Assembly: GCF_001905665.1 (NCBI RefSeq)
Contig: NZ_LIVX01000012.1
Location: 1 to 64,000 of the forward strand
Direction: 5' to 3'
Source of the DNA: Streptomyces sp. CB02261
GTDB taxonomy: Bacteria; Actinomycetota; Actinomycetes; Streptomycetales; Streptomycetaceae
Length of the DNA: 64,000 nt
Shown: one piece after another, positions 1-7,685 of the stretch
Layout: every line of letters starts with the position of its first letter
How positions within the stretch are numbered: the first letter of the stretch is position 1
Notes under the pieces: model-generated
Database searches by the model: none
What the model saw: the letters and a program-made list of their open reading frames with translations, nothing else
Told to the model about the DNA's origin: nothing
Translations under genes and position numbers: made by a program

Positions 1-187
1 GCTTTCGCTGCGCTTCAGCCCCGGGGTGTGGCGCTGTGCGCCACGAGCGGCCCGGTGCCCGGGCCCTGATGGACCGTCCGCTGCGCTCCCGGCCCTGCCC
101 GCTTCGCGGGCGGCTGGCTACAGGGTGGGCCGGGCTTCGGGGTTTCGGCTGCATCAGTTGATGCAGCATGTAGCTTTGGTGGAATGG
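1..187. other. Non-coding left edge
   Basis: I see no convincing gene here. The sequence is very GC-rich and contains short inverted motifs of the CGCTGCGC/GCTTCGCGGGC kind, similar to the repeat cluster at 1540-1800. It could be the end of a gene or island cut by the window edge. Confidence 0.4.
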
Positions 188-216
188 GAGGACACCCCCG
201 GGTCGGGGGTGTCCTC
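188..216 (-). terminator. Hairpin terminator, possibly bidirectional
   Basis: A perfect 12-bp stem (arms 188-199 and 205-216, core GACACCCCC/GGGGGTGTC) has a 5-nt loop. It lies 15 bp past the stop codon of the minus-strand gene ending at 232. On the plus strand it is followed by a T-rich run (TTTCCTTTT), so it could also stop plus-strand transcription. Confidence 0.7.
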
Positions 217-231
217 TTTCCTTTTGGGTGG

Positions 232-1407
232 TTACAGCCGAGGGAAGAACACCCGGGTGGCGAGCGGGTGGCGGTGAATTTGGGTCACGTAATCGGATTG
301 GAAGGTGTTGCGGGCCGCGATTTCGTCAGTGCGGAGCATTCCGGCTCCCTTCTTTGTGGTCACGATGATCCCGTCGAGGATGCTGATTCCGGCCCCTCCG
401 AGGTCGGAGAACAGGTTGATGCGCAGGTGCAGGTAGACCTGTCCGTCCTGCTCGGCGATGGTGACCGCGTACGCGAGATCGGCGAGCGGGTAGAAGTGGG
501 TGCCCCGGTGGTGCGCCAGGATTTCGGGGCGCAGGGCCCGGAGGTAGTGGGTGAGGGTGGCGCGAGTTTCGGGCCGGAGGGGGAGGCTGATGTCGTCCTC
601 GGTGAACTGGCGGCGGATGAGGGGCCTTTCCCACAGGCCGGTGGTGCCGGTGGTGCAGGTGCGGATGATCTCGTCGTACGTGCGCCGGAGCTTGCGGTGG
701 ATGTAGGAGAGGTCATCGTGCAGCCCGGGGGCCGTCAGGCTCTGCCATCCGCCGGGCAGGAGGAACTGGGCGGTCACGGTCGCCGTGGGGGTGGAGAGCG
801 CCGGGACGGGGGTGAGGACGCGGAGCGCTTCGGGGTCGATGCAGTCGGCGCTGAGGAGCGAGCCGAGGACGGAGGCCTCTTCCACGATCTGGCGGGCCTT
901 GGTGGTGGAGAGCTGGCGGGCGCTGATCGCGTTGGCCGTGACCGTGACGCGCTCGGCCGGGGTGCGGCCGACGAGGTGGGCGTGGAACCGCTTTTCGCTC
1001 TGGATGGTCTGGCGGTCGAGCGTGTGGGGGTCGTAGCTCCACGAGATGACCGGGGTGAGGTCGGAGGCGTGGCAGTGGGTGGCGAAGCTGTGGGCCATGA
1101 CGCCGAATCCCTTGCCGAACTGCACGGTGTGGTCGTGGAGTCCGGGGCGGGCGGTGGGCCCGGCGGAGATGATCATCATGTCGTAGAGGGCGTGGGGGGC
1201 GGACTTGTCGGTGACGGCGTATGCCTCGTCCGGGGAGATCGTGATGTGTCCGAGGACCGTGGTGCGGTCGTAAAGGTCGGAGACGGTGCGCAGACGGCGG
1301 CCGAGACGGGGGCTGTATCCGGGGTGTGCCTTCGCGGGCAGGGACTCGAAGACGCGGAGATCCTTTCGGCGGTCTTCGAGGTGCTGGGGCAACAAGGATC
1401 GGGCCAC
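232..1407 (-). CDS. Conserved-looking protein of unknown function, 391 aa
   Basis: I do not recognise this protein. I chose the GTG start at 1407 because GAAAGGAAGG sits 6 nt upstream; the reading frame stays open to 1497 but has no comparable ribosome site there. The product is soluble, with no signal peptide or membrane segment. A His-rich stretch near residues 110-140 (HDHTVQFGKGFG, HSFATHCHASD) could bind metal or be catalytic, but this is inference. It stands alone and is followed closely by a 12-bp terminator hairpin, so it is probably a single-gene unit. Strong third-position GC supports real coding. Confidence 0.75.
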   Translation of the reverse strand: MARSLLPQHLEDRRKDLRVFESLPAKAHPGYSPRLGRRLRTVSDLYDRTTVLGHITISPDEAYAVTDKSAPHALYDMMIISAGPTARPGLHDHTVQFGKGFGVMAHSFATHCHASDLTPVISWSYDPHTLDRQTIQSEKRFHAHLVGRTPAERVTVTANAISARQLSTTKARQIVEEASVLGSLLSADCIDPEALRVLTPVPALSTPTATVTAQFLLPGGWQSLTAPGLHDDLSYIHRKLRRTYDEIIRTCTTGTTGLWERPLIRRQFTEDDISLPLRPETRATLTHYLRALRPEILAHHRGTHFYPLADLAYAVTIAEQDGQVYLHLRINLFSDLGGAGISILDGIIVTTKKGAGMLRTDEIAARNTFQSDYVTQIHRHPLATRVFFPRL

Positions 1408-1539
1408 GGTGGGCCTTCCTTTCGCTTGACGAATACGGGATGCCGGTCGGGTGTGCCGCCCTTCCGACACCACTAAGAATACAGCTTCAAATCTCACTCG
1501 TCCATTGAAAACCCCAGCTCAAAGCGGCTCTTTCCCATC

Positions 1540-1800
1540 GCCCGCAACGCCCCGGCGCGCAGCGCCAGAACCCACCCCGCCCGCGCAACGGGCGGGCCCG
1601 TGAAGCGCAGCGGAACGGAAACCCCGCTCCCGGCGCGCAGCGCCGGGCCCCCATGGGCCGCACAGCGGCCCACCCGCGCAGCGGGAACCCGCGCAGCGGG
1701 GACACCCGCTGCGCGGGGAAAGAAAACCGGGCGCACCGCGCCCGGACCCACTCCCGGCGCGCAGCGCCCAGGGACCCCGCTGCGCGGGGCAGGAGAGAGA
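1540..1800. repeat. Cluster of GCGCAGCG/CGCTGCGC inverted motifs
   Basis: Within about 260 bp the octamer GCGCAGCG or its complement occurs about eight times, often as mirrored pairs such as CCCGCGCAGCGGG and CCCGCTGCGCGGGG. No reading frame here has gene-like codon use. Motifs of the form GCGCAGC can fold into tight hairpins with GCA loops, a property known from Streptomyces telomere overhangs. Whether this cluster has any such role is inference. Confidence 0.55.
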
Positions 1801-2607
1801 CCGCGCCCCACAGTCGCGCGGCATTCCGAAGTTCCCACCCTCTCCACGCCATGCCTACGGAGACGCCTGCCGGTCCGCGATCAGACGCGCGGTGCGCCCT
1901 ACGGCCCCGTGTCGGCCGGGGTGATGGGCAGGGCCGAGCCCTTGGTCGTCGGGGCCCGTGAAGAGCCGTCAGGCTCCTTTGTATCCCTGCTGCGCCCAGG
2001 AGCGCCCGTACCCGGAACGGCGGGGAGGGTGGGCGTGGGGGTGGGGCGCGGTGGGGTGCTGGCCGGGATGTGGCGAGGTCCGGCTGGGCCTGGTCCGGCC
2101 AGGACCGCGCCGCGCCCCACCCCCACGCCCACCCGTCGATTGCGGCCGCGCTCGGGACTGCGGCGCGCCCTCGTCGGGCCCGGGCGCGCTTCCTGCGCGC
2201 CCAGGTGCGCCCAGGTGCGCCCGCCGGCCTTTCCGGCGCTGCTGCGCCCTTCCCTCTCGTCGCCGGCGTCCGGAGGTCCGCTGCGCCCTGCTACGGCGCA
2301 GCGACGGGTCACCTTGGCCTGAGCTGTCAGGGCCACCGGGATTTCGCTCCCATGCGGACAAGGACCCGGGTAGGCCACGCTCTGGCCGTCGTCGGAGCTC
2401 CGACGCACTCGTGGGAGCGGGAGCAAGAGCGCCCCCGCGCAGTACGACGGGCCCGCGCTCGGTGACCGGAGCGCAAGGCTGCTCGGCGAATGGCAAGTGG
2501 GGGTGTGGCCGACGAGACGGATCAATGGTCCGCCGGACAGGGGACTGCCGATCCGAGGATTGATGCTGTAACGTTTGAAGTGTCGGATGCTGGCCCCGGG
2601 AAGAGTG
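1801..2607. other. Gene-free repeat-rich stretch
   Basis: I see no credible gene. The long open frames on both strands come from high GC and lack codon bias or ribosome sites. The stretch holds a long inverted repeat (2027-2134, listed separately) and a short tandem CAGGTGCGCC repeat near 2198-2230. Confidence 0.5.
2027..2134. repeat. 24-bp perfect inverted repeat with 60-bp spacer
   Basis: The arms 2027-2050 and 2111-2134 are exact reverse complements over 24 bp (arm begins GGGTGGGCGTGGGGGTGG). The 60-bp spacer holds further short palindromes around GGTCCGGCC/GGACC. No gene overlaps it. It could form a large cruciform or mark a lost insertion. Confidence 0.75.
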
Positions 2608-2657
2608 GAGGCCGGCGGAGAGCCGCTCAAAGAGCGGCCCGGCACACCGCCGGCCTC
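2608..2657. promoter_or_regulatory. Nested inverted repeat upstream of the gene at 2744
   Basis: The outer arms GAGGCCGGCGG (2608-2618) and CCGCCGGCCTC (2647-2657) enclose a second perfect hairpin GCCGCTC-AAA-GAGCGGC (2622-2638). It lies 87 bp upstream of the next start codon. It could be an operator or a structured leader for that gene. Confidence 0.5.
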
Positions 2658-2743
2658 GTACCCGTATTCGCAAGACCTCTGACGAGAGACCTGCACCCCA
2701 ACTCTACCGCTCCGCCCCGCGCAGCAGCCCTCGAGGAGACAAC

Positions 2744-3370
2744 GTGATCCCCCGCAACCGCCCCGTCATCAACGAAGCCGACATCGCCGCCCGCGCCGGC
2801 GTCCCCCTGCCCACCTGGAACCGGCGCGACGCCCCCGCCTTCCGCGAACGCGTCCCCAGCCTCCTGCCCGACAGCCGCCACCGCCTCTACGACCTCGAGC
2901 AGGCCGAGGCCTACCTCGCGGGCCGGCCCATCCCCCCGCTGCCCGAAGGCGAGCACCCCGAGGACCTGCTGACCGCCAAGGAGACCGCCGCCGTTCTCGG
3001 CATCACCCCCTCCACCGTCCAGGCCTACGCCACCCAGGGCCACCTCTCCCCCGGCACCACCCGCTACAGCACCCGCCTCTGGCCCCGCCACGAAGTCCTC
3101 GACCGCCGCGACAACGCCCCCGGCCGCGGCAAAGGCGGCGGCCGCCGCGCCGGCGAACCCCAAGGCCCCCGCAAACAGCACGCCTACGAGGACGACCCCC
3201 GTCTCGCCACCGCCGCCCAAGCCCTGGCTGCCGCAGCCGCCGGCACCCCCAAAAGCCGCATCGCCACCGAACTCGCAGACCTCCACGGCCACACCCCCCG
3301 CACCTGGGAACGCCTCCTCACAACAGCCGCAGCACTCCACAGCCCCACGGACGACGACGATCCGAGCTGA
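2744..3370 (+). CDS. MerR-like helix-turn-helix DNA-binding protein, 208 aa
   Basis: This is a probable DNA-binding regulator. Residues about 73-120 (LLTAKETAAVLGITPSTVQ, then GHLSPGTT and RLWPRHEV) form a helix-turn-helix plus wing of the MerR/excisionase type. A second helix-turn-helix-like unit may lie at 150-195. The middle is a basic, Gly-rich linker. The GTG start at 2744 is supported by GAGGAG 7 nt upstream. A broken second copy lies at 8870-9375, with closely matching protein sequence from residue 50 to the end, so this is the functional member of a duplicated pair. A strong nested hairpin precedes it. The family function is unknown to me; a plasmid regulator or excisionase-like role is inferred. 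Confidence 0.7.
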   Translation: MIPRNRPVINEADIAARAGVPLPTWNRRDAPAFRERVPSLLPDSRHRLYDLEQAEAYLAGRPIPPLPEGEHPEDLLTAKETAAVLGITPSTVQAYATQGHLSPGTTRYSTRLWPRHEVLDRRDNAPGRGKGGGRRAGEPQGPRKQHAYEDDPRLATAAQALAAAAAGTPKSRIATELADLHGHTPRTWERLLTTAAALHSPTDDDDPS

Positions 3371-3525
3371 CGGGCACCTCAACCAACCGGCCGACGACCG
3401 CGGAATCGTGAAGCGCCCGCCCCGGCGATGAGGGCCGGCCTTTCTGCGCCTTCCGCCAGAGCTGTCTTTCCGCAGGTCGCCGATTGGATGATCGATTGGG
3501 CGAGAGTGGGGCGCAGACGACTGTT

Positions 3526-4815
3526 TTAGCCTTCCTGCGGTTGTGGATCCGGGGACAGCCAAATCCCGGGCAGTTCGACTGTGGCAGGAACGGGAGTACC
3601 GACGGCGGCGAGAAGCTCGTGCGGGGGTACCCCCGTCGCGCCGTTGAAGGATACTGTGCCGCCGGAGAACGTCGCGTCGTTGAAGCCCACCATGTCGCTG
3701 GAGAACGTCGCGTCGTTGAAGCGCACCCTGCCGCCGGAGAACGTCGCGCCCTGGAAGGACACTGTGCTGCCGGAGAACGTCGCGTGGTCGAAGCCCACCA
3801 TGCCGCCGGAGAACGTCGCGATGCTGAAGAACACCCTGCCGCCGGAGAACGTCGCATCGTAGAAGGACACCGCACCGCCGGAGAACGTCACCCTGCCGAA
3901 GGACACCAGGCCGCCGGAGAACATCACGCTGCCGAAGCCCACCATGCCGCCGGAGAACGTCGCGTCCTGGAAGGACACCGTGCCATCGGAGAACGTCGCA
4001 TCGTCGAAGTCCATCGCGCCGCCGGAGAATGTCGCGCCGTAAAAGGACACCCTGCCGCCGGAGAACATCGCGCCCTGGAAGGACACCATGCCGCTGGAGA
4101 ACGTCGCGCCGCGGAAGGACACCGCGCCGTCGGAGAACGTCGCGCCGCTGAAGTCGATAGGGCCGTCGATGATGACGTCGGTGAGGTCGAGGTCGCAGCC
4201 CTGCCAGGAGCGGTGGGTTCCCTGGGGGCGGCGGTAGTGGTCGCCGATGAGGCGCAGGATCGTGTGCCGTACCTTGCGCAGGGCCAGGTAGCGGTGGTGT
4301 TCCTGCTGGTGGGCGGGGTCGTTGCCGGGGTCGGGGGTGAAGGGGAGTTGGAGGTAGGCGCACAGGACGTCGATGCAGGTTTGGCGGAGGTTGTTGTCGG
4401 GGGCGTCGTCGGCGAGTCCGGCCAGGGCGTGGACGCCGCCGAGCTGGACGGCCGGGGAGTCGGAGCCGAGTTGCTCGACGGCCTGGGAGAAGCGCTCGGT
4501 GTGGAGCCGGGTGGCTTCGCGGTGTGCGCCGGCTTCGTCGACGCGCTGGCGGCGGTAGGCGACGACCAGGGCGACGAGCGCACCGGCCCCGGCGACTACG
4601 CCGAAGGAGAGCTTGACCAAGTCGAAGAGTGTCTTTGCGTCGAGTTTTTTGGTGGTGTCGATCTCCTGGAAGTCCAGCAGGTACACCAGGCCGTAGAAGA
4701 TGCCGCCGGCCACCAGGACCGCGGCGGCGAAGGTGATGGTCAGGGCCCGGCCGACCTTCCACAGCCGCAGCTCCCGGTCGTCTGAGGCCGGTCGCGGCCG
4801 TCGGTTCGCTATCAC
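3526..4815 (-). CDS. Membrane-anchored pentapeptide-repeat protein, 429 aa
   Basis: The N-terminus has two membrane segments (about residues 24-48 and 66-86). A helical linker follows to residue about 200, and then about 20 tandem ten-residue repeats of the form ATFSGGxVSF to residue 395. The repeats pair two pentapeptides each, with the central Phe spaced as in a right-handed quadrilateral beta-helix. Such proteins are known in other systems to mimic DNA or act as scaffolds; the role here is unknown. The start is GTG at 4815 with only a weak ribosome site. The repeat region gives equally long but meaningless antisense frames. Very regular repeats at DNA level suggest recent expansion by slippage or recombination. 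Confidence 0.85.
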   Translation of the reverse strand: MIANRRPRPASDDRELRLWKVGRALTITFAAAVLVAGGIFYGLVYLLDFQEIDTTKKLDAKTLFDLVKLSFGVVAGAGALVALVVAYRRQRVDEAGAHREATRLHTERFSQAVEQLGSDSPAVQLGGVHALAGLADDAPDNNLRQTCIDVLCAYLQLPFTPDPGNDPAHQQEHHRYLALRKVRHTILRLIGDHYRRPQGTHRSWQGCDLDLTDVIIDGPIDFSGATFSDGAVSFRGATFSSGMVSFQGAMFSGGRVSFYGATFSGGAMDFDDATFSDGTVSFQDATFSGGMVGFGSVMFSGGLVSFGRVTFSGGAVSFYDATFSGGRVFFSIATFSGGMVGFDHATFSGSTVSFQGATFSGGRVRFNDATFSSDMVGFNDATFSGGTVSFNGATGVPPHELLAAVGTPVPATVELPGIWLSPDPQPQEG

Positions 4816-4869
4816 GGTGAGGAAGACAGAGACTCACGGGCCTGTGGTTGCAAGCCGGAGCGCGTGCGG

Positions 4870-5059
4870 ACATTGGGCGCCTGGCCGGGGTCAGGGCTCG
4901 GCCAGGGGCGTGCAGGCCGAGATGAACGACCGCCAGGGCGTCGGCCTCCTCCTCGGCCATCCACCCGGACAGGCGGTCTTCGGTGTGGGCGGAGGCCTGC
5001 GGGAGCGCGCGGGTGCGCTCGACGGTGGAGCCGTCGGCGAACCGTACGGACACGGTCAC
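4870..5059 (-). pseudogene. Gene fragment (N-terminal piece) of unknown protein
   Basis: From GTG at 5059 about 55-60 codons show strong coding bias (begins MTVSVRFADGSTVE). The frame then runs without a stop antisense through the pentapeptide gene, where the bias is lost. I take it as the start of a gene whose end was lost at a rearrangement junction near 4870. No family recognised. Confidence 0.35.
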
Positions 5060-5258
5060 CTACGGGACTCACTGCCGCCACGAGCACACCTGCATCCGCT
5101 GCCCCGTCCTTCAGGTCAACCCGAAAATGGTGGCGCGGCTGAACGAACTGGAGAAGGATCTGCTCTTGCGGCGCCAGCGCGCTGAGGCGGAATCGTGGCT
5201 CGGAGAGATCGACGACATCGACCAGACCCTCGTCTTCCTCCGAAGCAAGCGGGAGTGA
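5058..5258 (+). pseudogene. C-terminal remnant of a tyrosine-type integrase
   Basis: The stretch GTHCRHEHTCIRCPVLQVNP, followed by a charged helical tail (WLGEIDDIDQTLVFL), matches the characteristic Cys/His tail of large Streptomyces tyrosine recombinases (CRHEHxCIRCP). The catalytic R..H..R..Y region is absent upstream, where an opposite-strand fragment takes over. This is therefore a truncated integrase end, a scar of an integrative element. The nearby pseudogene at 6370-6954 belongs to a family often found beside such integrases. Confidence 0.6.
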
Positions 5259-5327
5259 AGCCCTCCGCAACACGAGGCGGCCCCCTGTCGACCTCGGCCT
5301 TCCGCAACTACGCCGTTAGGAGCCACC

Positions 5328-6365
5328 TTGTCCGACTCGCTCAGCCCGGAGACGATCAAGCGCCTGGCCTTCGTCCGCTTCCTCCACGAGCAGGGCATAC
5401 TCCAGAGCCAGCAGCCCGAGCCGCTGTCCGCGACGGCAATCCTGTCGTTCCAGGACGCGGTTGAACACTTCCTGCTGATCGCTGCCGACCATCTCAAGGT
5501 CAACCTGCCCAGCAGCATGCAGTTCCTTCAGTACTGGGAGCGGTTGAAGCCTGCCCTCCCGGACGGCCAGGACTTGCCCAGCAAGCAGGCCCTCGACCGC
5601 GTCAACAAGATTCGTGTCGCGCTTAAGCACTACGGGACGATCCCCTCCAGCCAGGCCATCCTTCAGGCCAAGGCAGATGTCTCGACCTTCTTCACCGACG
5701 CCACCAAGCTGATCTTCTCGGTCGACTTCACCAGCCTGGACATGATCGACCTTGTCACGCGCCAGCAAACGGTTGACGTCCTTCGATACTCACAGTCCTG
5801 CATGGACAAGGGAGACCTGGGGCAGGCCATGGCAGGGTTGTCGATCGCGTTCGATGACCTCATCGACCACTACACGAGCGCCCGGCAGGTCACCTATTTC
5901 CGGCGCCCACCCTTCCGTTTCGGGCAACACCTGCGTGGTTACCGGGACCAGAGCCTCAGGATCAAACAGGACTCGGGCTCTCGGCAGGCGGGGCTCAGGG
6001 GGTTGCAGGTCTTCGTCAGCGATATATCGAAACAGCTGGAAGATCTGACTGCCGCCACGATGTCGATGCGGAGGGCGATGCAGATGACAGCGCTTGGCGT
6101 CGACTACCGGCGCTATTCTCAGTTCGCGATGATCACGCCTGTCGTGATCAGGACGCGTCAGGGGGCCAGCTTCAGGCCCGCTGGATTCCTGACGGTTACC
6201 GAGAAGGACTACGACTTCGGACGCGCCTTTGTCATTGAGTCAGCCCTTCAGATGGCCAAGGCCGACGAGCTAATGCAGCAGCATCAGGCCCACAACGATG
6301 CGGTTCGTTCCAGGAATCGGGGCGAGGTCGTCAGGCAACAGTGGGAAGGGCCTCTGCCCGAGTAA
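5328..6365 (+). CDS. Possible HEPN-domain protein, 345 aa
   Basis: I do not recognise a named family. The start is TTG at 5328 with AGGAG 5 nt upstream. The first 115 residues are helical (FQDAVEHFLLIAADHLKV, then FLQYWERLKP) and end in RVNKIRVALKHYGTIPSS. RVALKH fits the RX4-6H motif of HEPN nucleases, and the preceding helices match the usual HEPN layout. HEPN proteins are often RNases in toxin and antiviral systems; assignment here is inference. The C-terminal half (residues 150-345) is of unknown type. It is flanked by integrase-associated remnants, so it may be cargo of a former integrative element. Confidence 0.65.
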   Translation: MSDSLSPETIKRLAFVRFLHEQGILQSQQPEPLSATAILSFQDAVEHFLLIAADHLKVNLPSSMQFLQYWERLKPALPDGQDLPSKQALDRVNKIRVALKHYGTIPSSQAILQAKADVSTFFTDATKLIFSVDFTSLDMIDLVTRQQTVDVLRYSQSCMDKGDLGQAMAGLSIAFDDLIDHYTSARQVTYFRRPPFRFGQHLRGYRDQSLRIKQDSGSRQAGLRGLQVFVSDISKQLEDLTAATMSMRRAMQMTALGVDYRRYSQFAMITPVVIRTRQGASFRPAGFLTVTEKDYDFGRAFVIESALQMAKADELMQQHQAHNDAVRSRNRGEVVRQQWEGPLPE

Positions 6366-6369
6366 AACG

Positions 6370-6954
6370 AACGGACGAGCGACCGGCAGCAGGGCGATGT
6401 CCTCAGCGCAGTACAGCGGGACTTCGGTCATCCCGCCGTGGTGCTTGGAGTCGATCTCCACCGTGCCGGTGGGGCGATCCAGCCGAGGCGGGCGACCTGA
6501 TCGAAGTCGGTGCGGCGCACGCCGAGGCGCCTGGCGGCCTGGTCCGGGCCGAGGGGGACGTGGCGGTCAGGAGCGCGGGCAGGTCCCGATGCCGCGCCAG
6601 GGTGGCGACCTGATCGGGGCGAACGTCGGGAAAAGCCGGGTCACCGCCGAGGTAGGCGAGCAGGCCGGCGCGCACGAGGTGGCCCACCGCCGACGCGGTC
6701 ACACGCGGACGGCCAAACGGCAACGGCTGCCCCAGCGCCTCCATCAGCCGCTCCGCCGCCCACGACGCCCCCGCCGGACCCCGCAGCGCCGCCCGGATCC
6801 CCTCCGCGTCGGCAGCCTGGACCACCGCACGCGGCCACTCCCCCGTCCCGGCGTCCGCCGCCGGGACCAGACCCGAGTCAACCGCCCACCGCCAGGCCGC
6901 CACCGACACCTTCGGCCAGCCCGCCGTCCCGTACTCGTCGTACGACTCACGCAT
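6370..6954 (-). pseudogene. Frameshifted integrase-neighbour protein
   Basis: The ATG at 6954 has GGGAG 7 nt upstream and opens a frame of about 130 good codons (MRESYDEYGTAGWPKVSVAA, later HLVRAGLLAYLGGDPAFPDV). Near 6550 the coding signal moves to another frame (PLGPDQAARRLGVRRTDFDQ) and near 6470 it moves again (VEIDSKHHGGMTEVPLY). The ending is lost where the upstream plus-strand gene stops. The reconstructed protein resembles Streptomyces proteins commonly encoded next to tyrosine integrases. With two frameshifts and a missing end, it is dead unless these are sequencing errors. Confidence 0.65.
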
Positions 6955-6984
6955 CACGCATCTCCCGTTCTCGCACCATGGCGC

Positions 6985-7045
6985 GGCCCGCCGGAGGGGG
7001 AGTCCGGCGGGCCCTGCATATCCAGAGCGCCCCCAAGCGCTCCAC
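6985..7045. repeat. Hairpin plus conserved block, direct repeat of 12661-12718
   Basis: A perfect 11-bp hairpin (GGCCCGCCGGA 6985-6995, TCCGGCGGGCC 7003-7013) runs into GGCCCTGCATATCCAGAGCG (7010-7029) and an inverted GAGCG-N8-CGCTC. The same order and the identical 20-mer recur at 12685-12704 in the same orientation, so the two copies bracket about 5.7 kb. Confidence 0.7.
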
Positions 7046-7251
7046 ACCCCTGGCACCGTGGTTCACATCCCCACTTCCCGAGCATCGGGCCGGCCCCGAG
7101 GTCCGGGGAGCGGGAAGGTATCCCGGCGAGCGGGGCTCGTCCCGCGTGCCACCGCGCTTGCTACCCAACTGCGACGGCACGGCCGTTCAGGCGGAGTCGG
7201 GTGCCGTAACCCAGGACATCTCGGGCCTGCCAACCCTGACGCCGGGCAAAC

Positions 7252-7286
7252 CCCGGCGGAGGGCTCTACTGCCGCCCTCCGCCGGG
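7252..7286 (-). terminator. Hairpin terminator
   Basis: Arms CCCGGCGGAGGGC (7252-7264) and GCCCTCCGCCGGG (7274-7286) form a perfect 13-bp stem with a 9-nt loop, starting 5 bp after the stop codon of the small minus-strand gene at 7291. There is no long U-run, as is usual in actinomycetes. Confidence 0.7.
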
Positions 7287-7290
7287 CCGG

Positions 7291-7452
7291 CTACGCCATG
7301 AGCTGGTGGAGGGCGACTACGGTCGCGCCGCAGGCACTCAGTCCCAGAAGCGGACCCGCCAGAATCGTGACGAGAGCTCCCGCCACAACGCCGGCGAGCA
7401 GGATGATCGCCCAACGCTGGGGCAAGGGTTCGGGGTGCTGGGTGTTTGCCAC
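7291..7452 (-). CDS. Small membrane protein, 53 aa
   Basis: The product has one long hydrophobic segment (residues about 14-45, WAIILLAGVVAGALVTILAG then LLGLSACGATVVALHQL), enough for one or two passes. The GTG start at 7452 follows AGAGGA at about 7 nt, and a terminator hairpin follows the stop. Codon bias is good. Small membrane proteins of this kind are common in actinomycete plasmids and integrative elements, but the role is unknown. Confidence 0.6.
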   Translation of the reverse strand: MANTQHPEPLPQRWAIILLAGVVAGALVTILAGPLLGLSACGATVVALHQLMA

Positions 7453-7597
7453 TTACTGTCCTCTCTGAAGGTCTCTTCGAGCGAGCGACCCGGTTGGTAG
7501 CCGGGGCTGTTCACATCTGTGTGAACAGCGGCCGCCGAGCGGGCTCATGAGTAATGGTGGGTGCTCCTGAAGCGCCTTCCACGTGGCATGATCAAGG

Positions 7598-7647
7598 TTT
7601 TGATCCGGGTGAAGGGCTAGCGAGCTATCCCTTCACCCGGATCAAAA
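7598..7647. promoter_or_regulatory. 50-bp near-perfect palindrome upstream of replication-like gene
   Basis: The arms 7598-7616 and 7629-7647 (TTTTGATCCGGGTGAAGGG and its complement) pair perfectly over 19 bp. Pairing continues inward with one mismatch to a 2-nt centre. Partial copies of its ATCAAG half-site flank it at 7591 and 7652. It ends 38 bp before the GTG start of the gene at 7686. It is a strong candidate for an autoregulatory operator or a replication-origin element. Confidence 0.75.
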
Positions 7648-7685
7648 CACCGGGATCAAGAAGCCGAATATTCTTTGGAGCGCAT

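Noticed and set aside
232..1497. Start of the first gene at 1497
   Set aside because: The GTG at 1407 has an AAGGAAGG site, whereas the upstream part lacks one and has weaker bias.
2627..5059. 810-codon minus-strand frame
   Set aside because: Only its first 55-60 codons have coding bias; the rest is out of frame or antisense to the pentapeptide gene and the gene at 2744.
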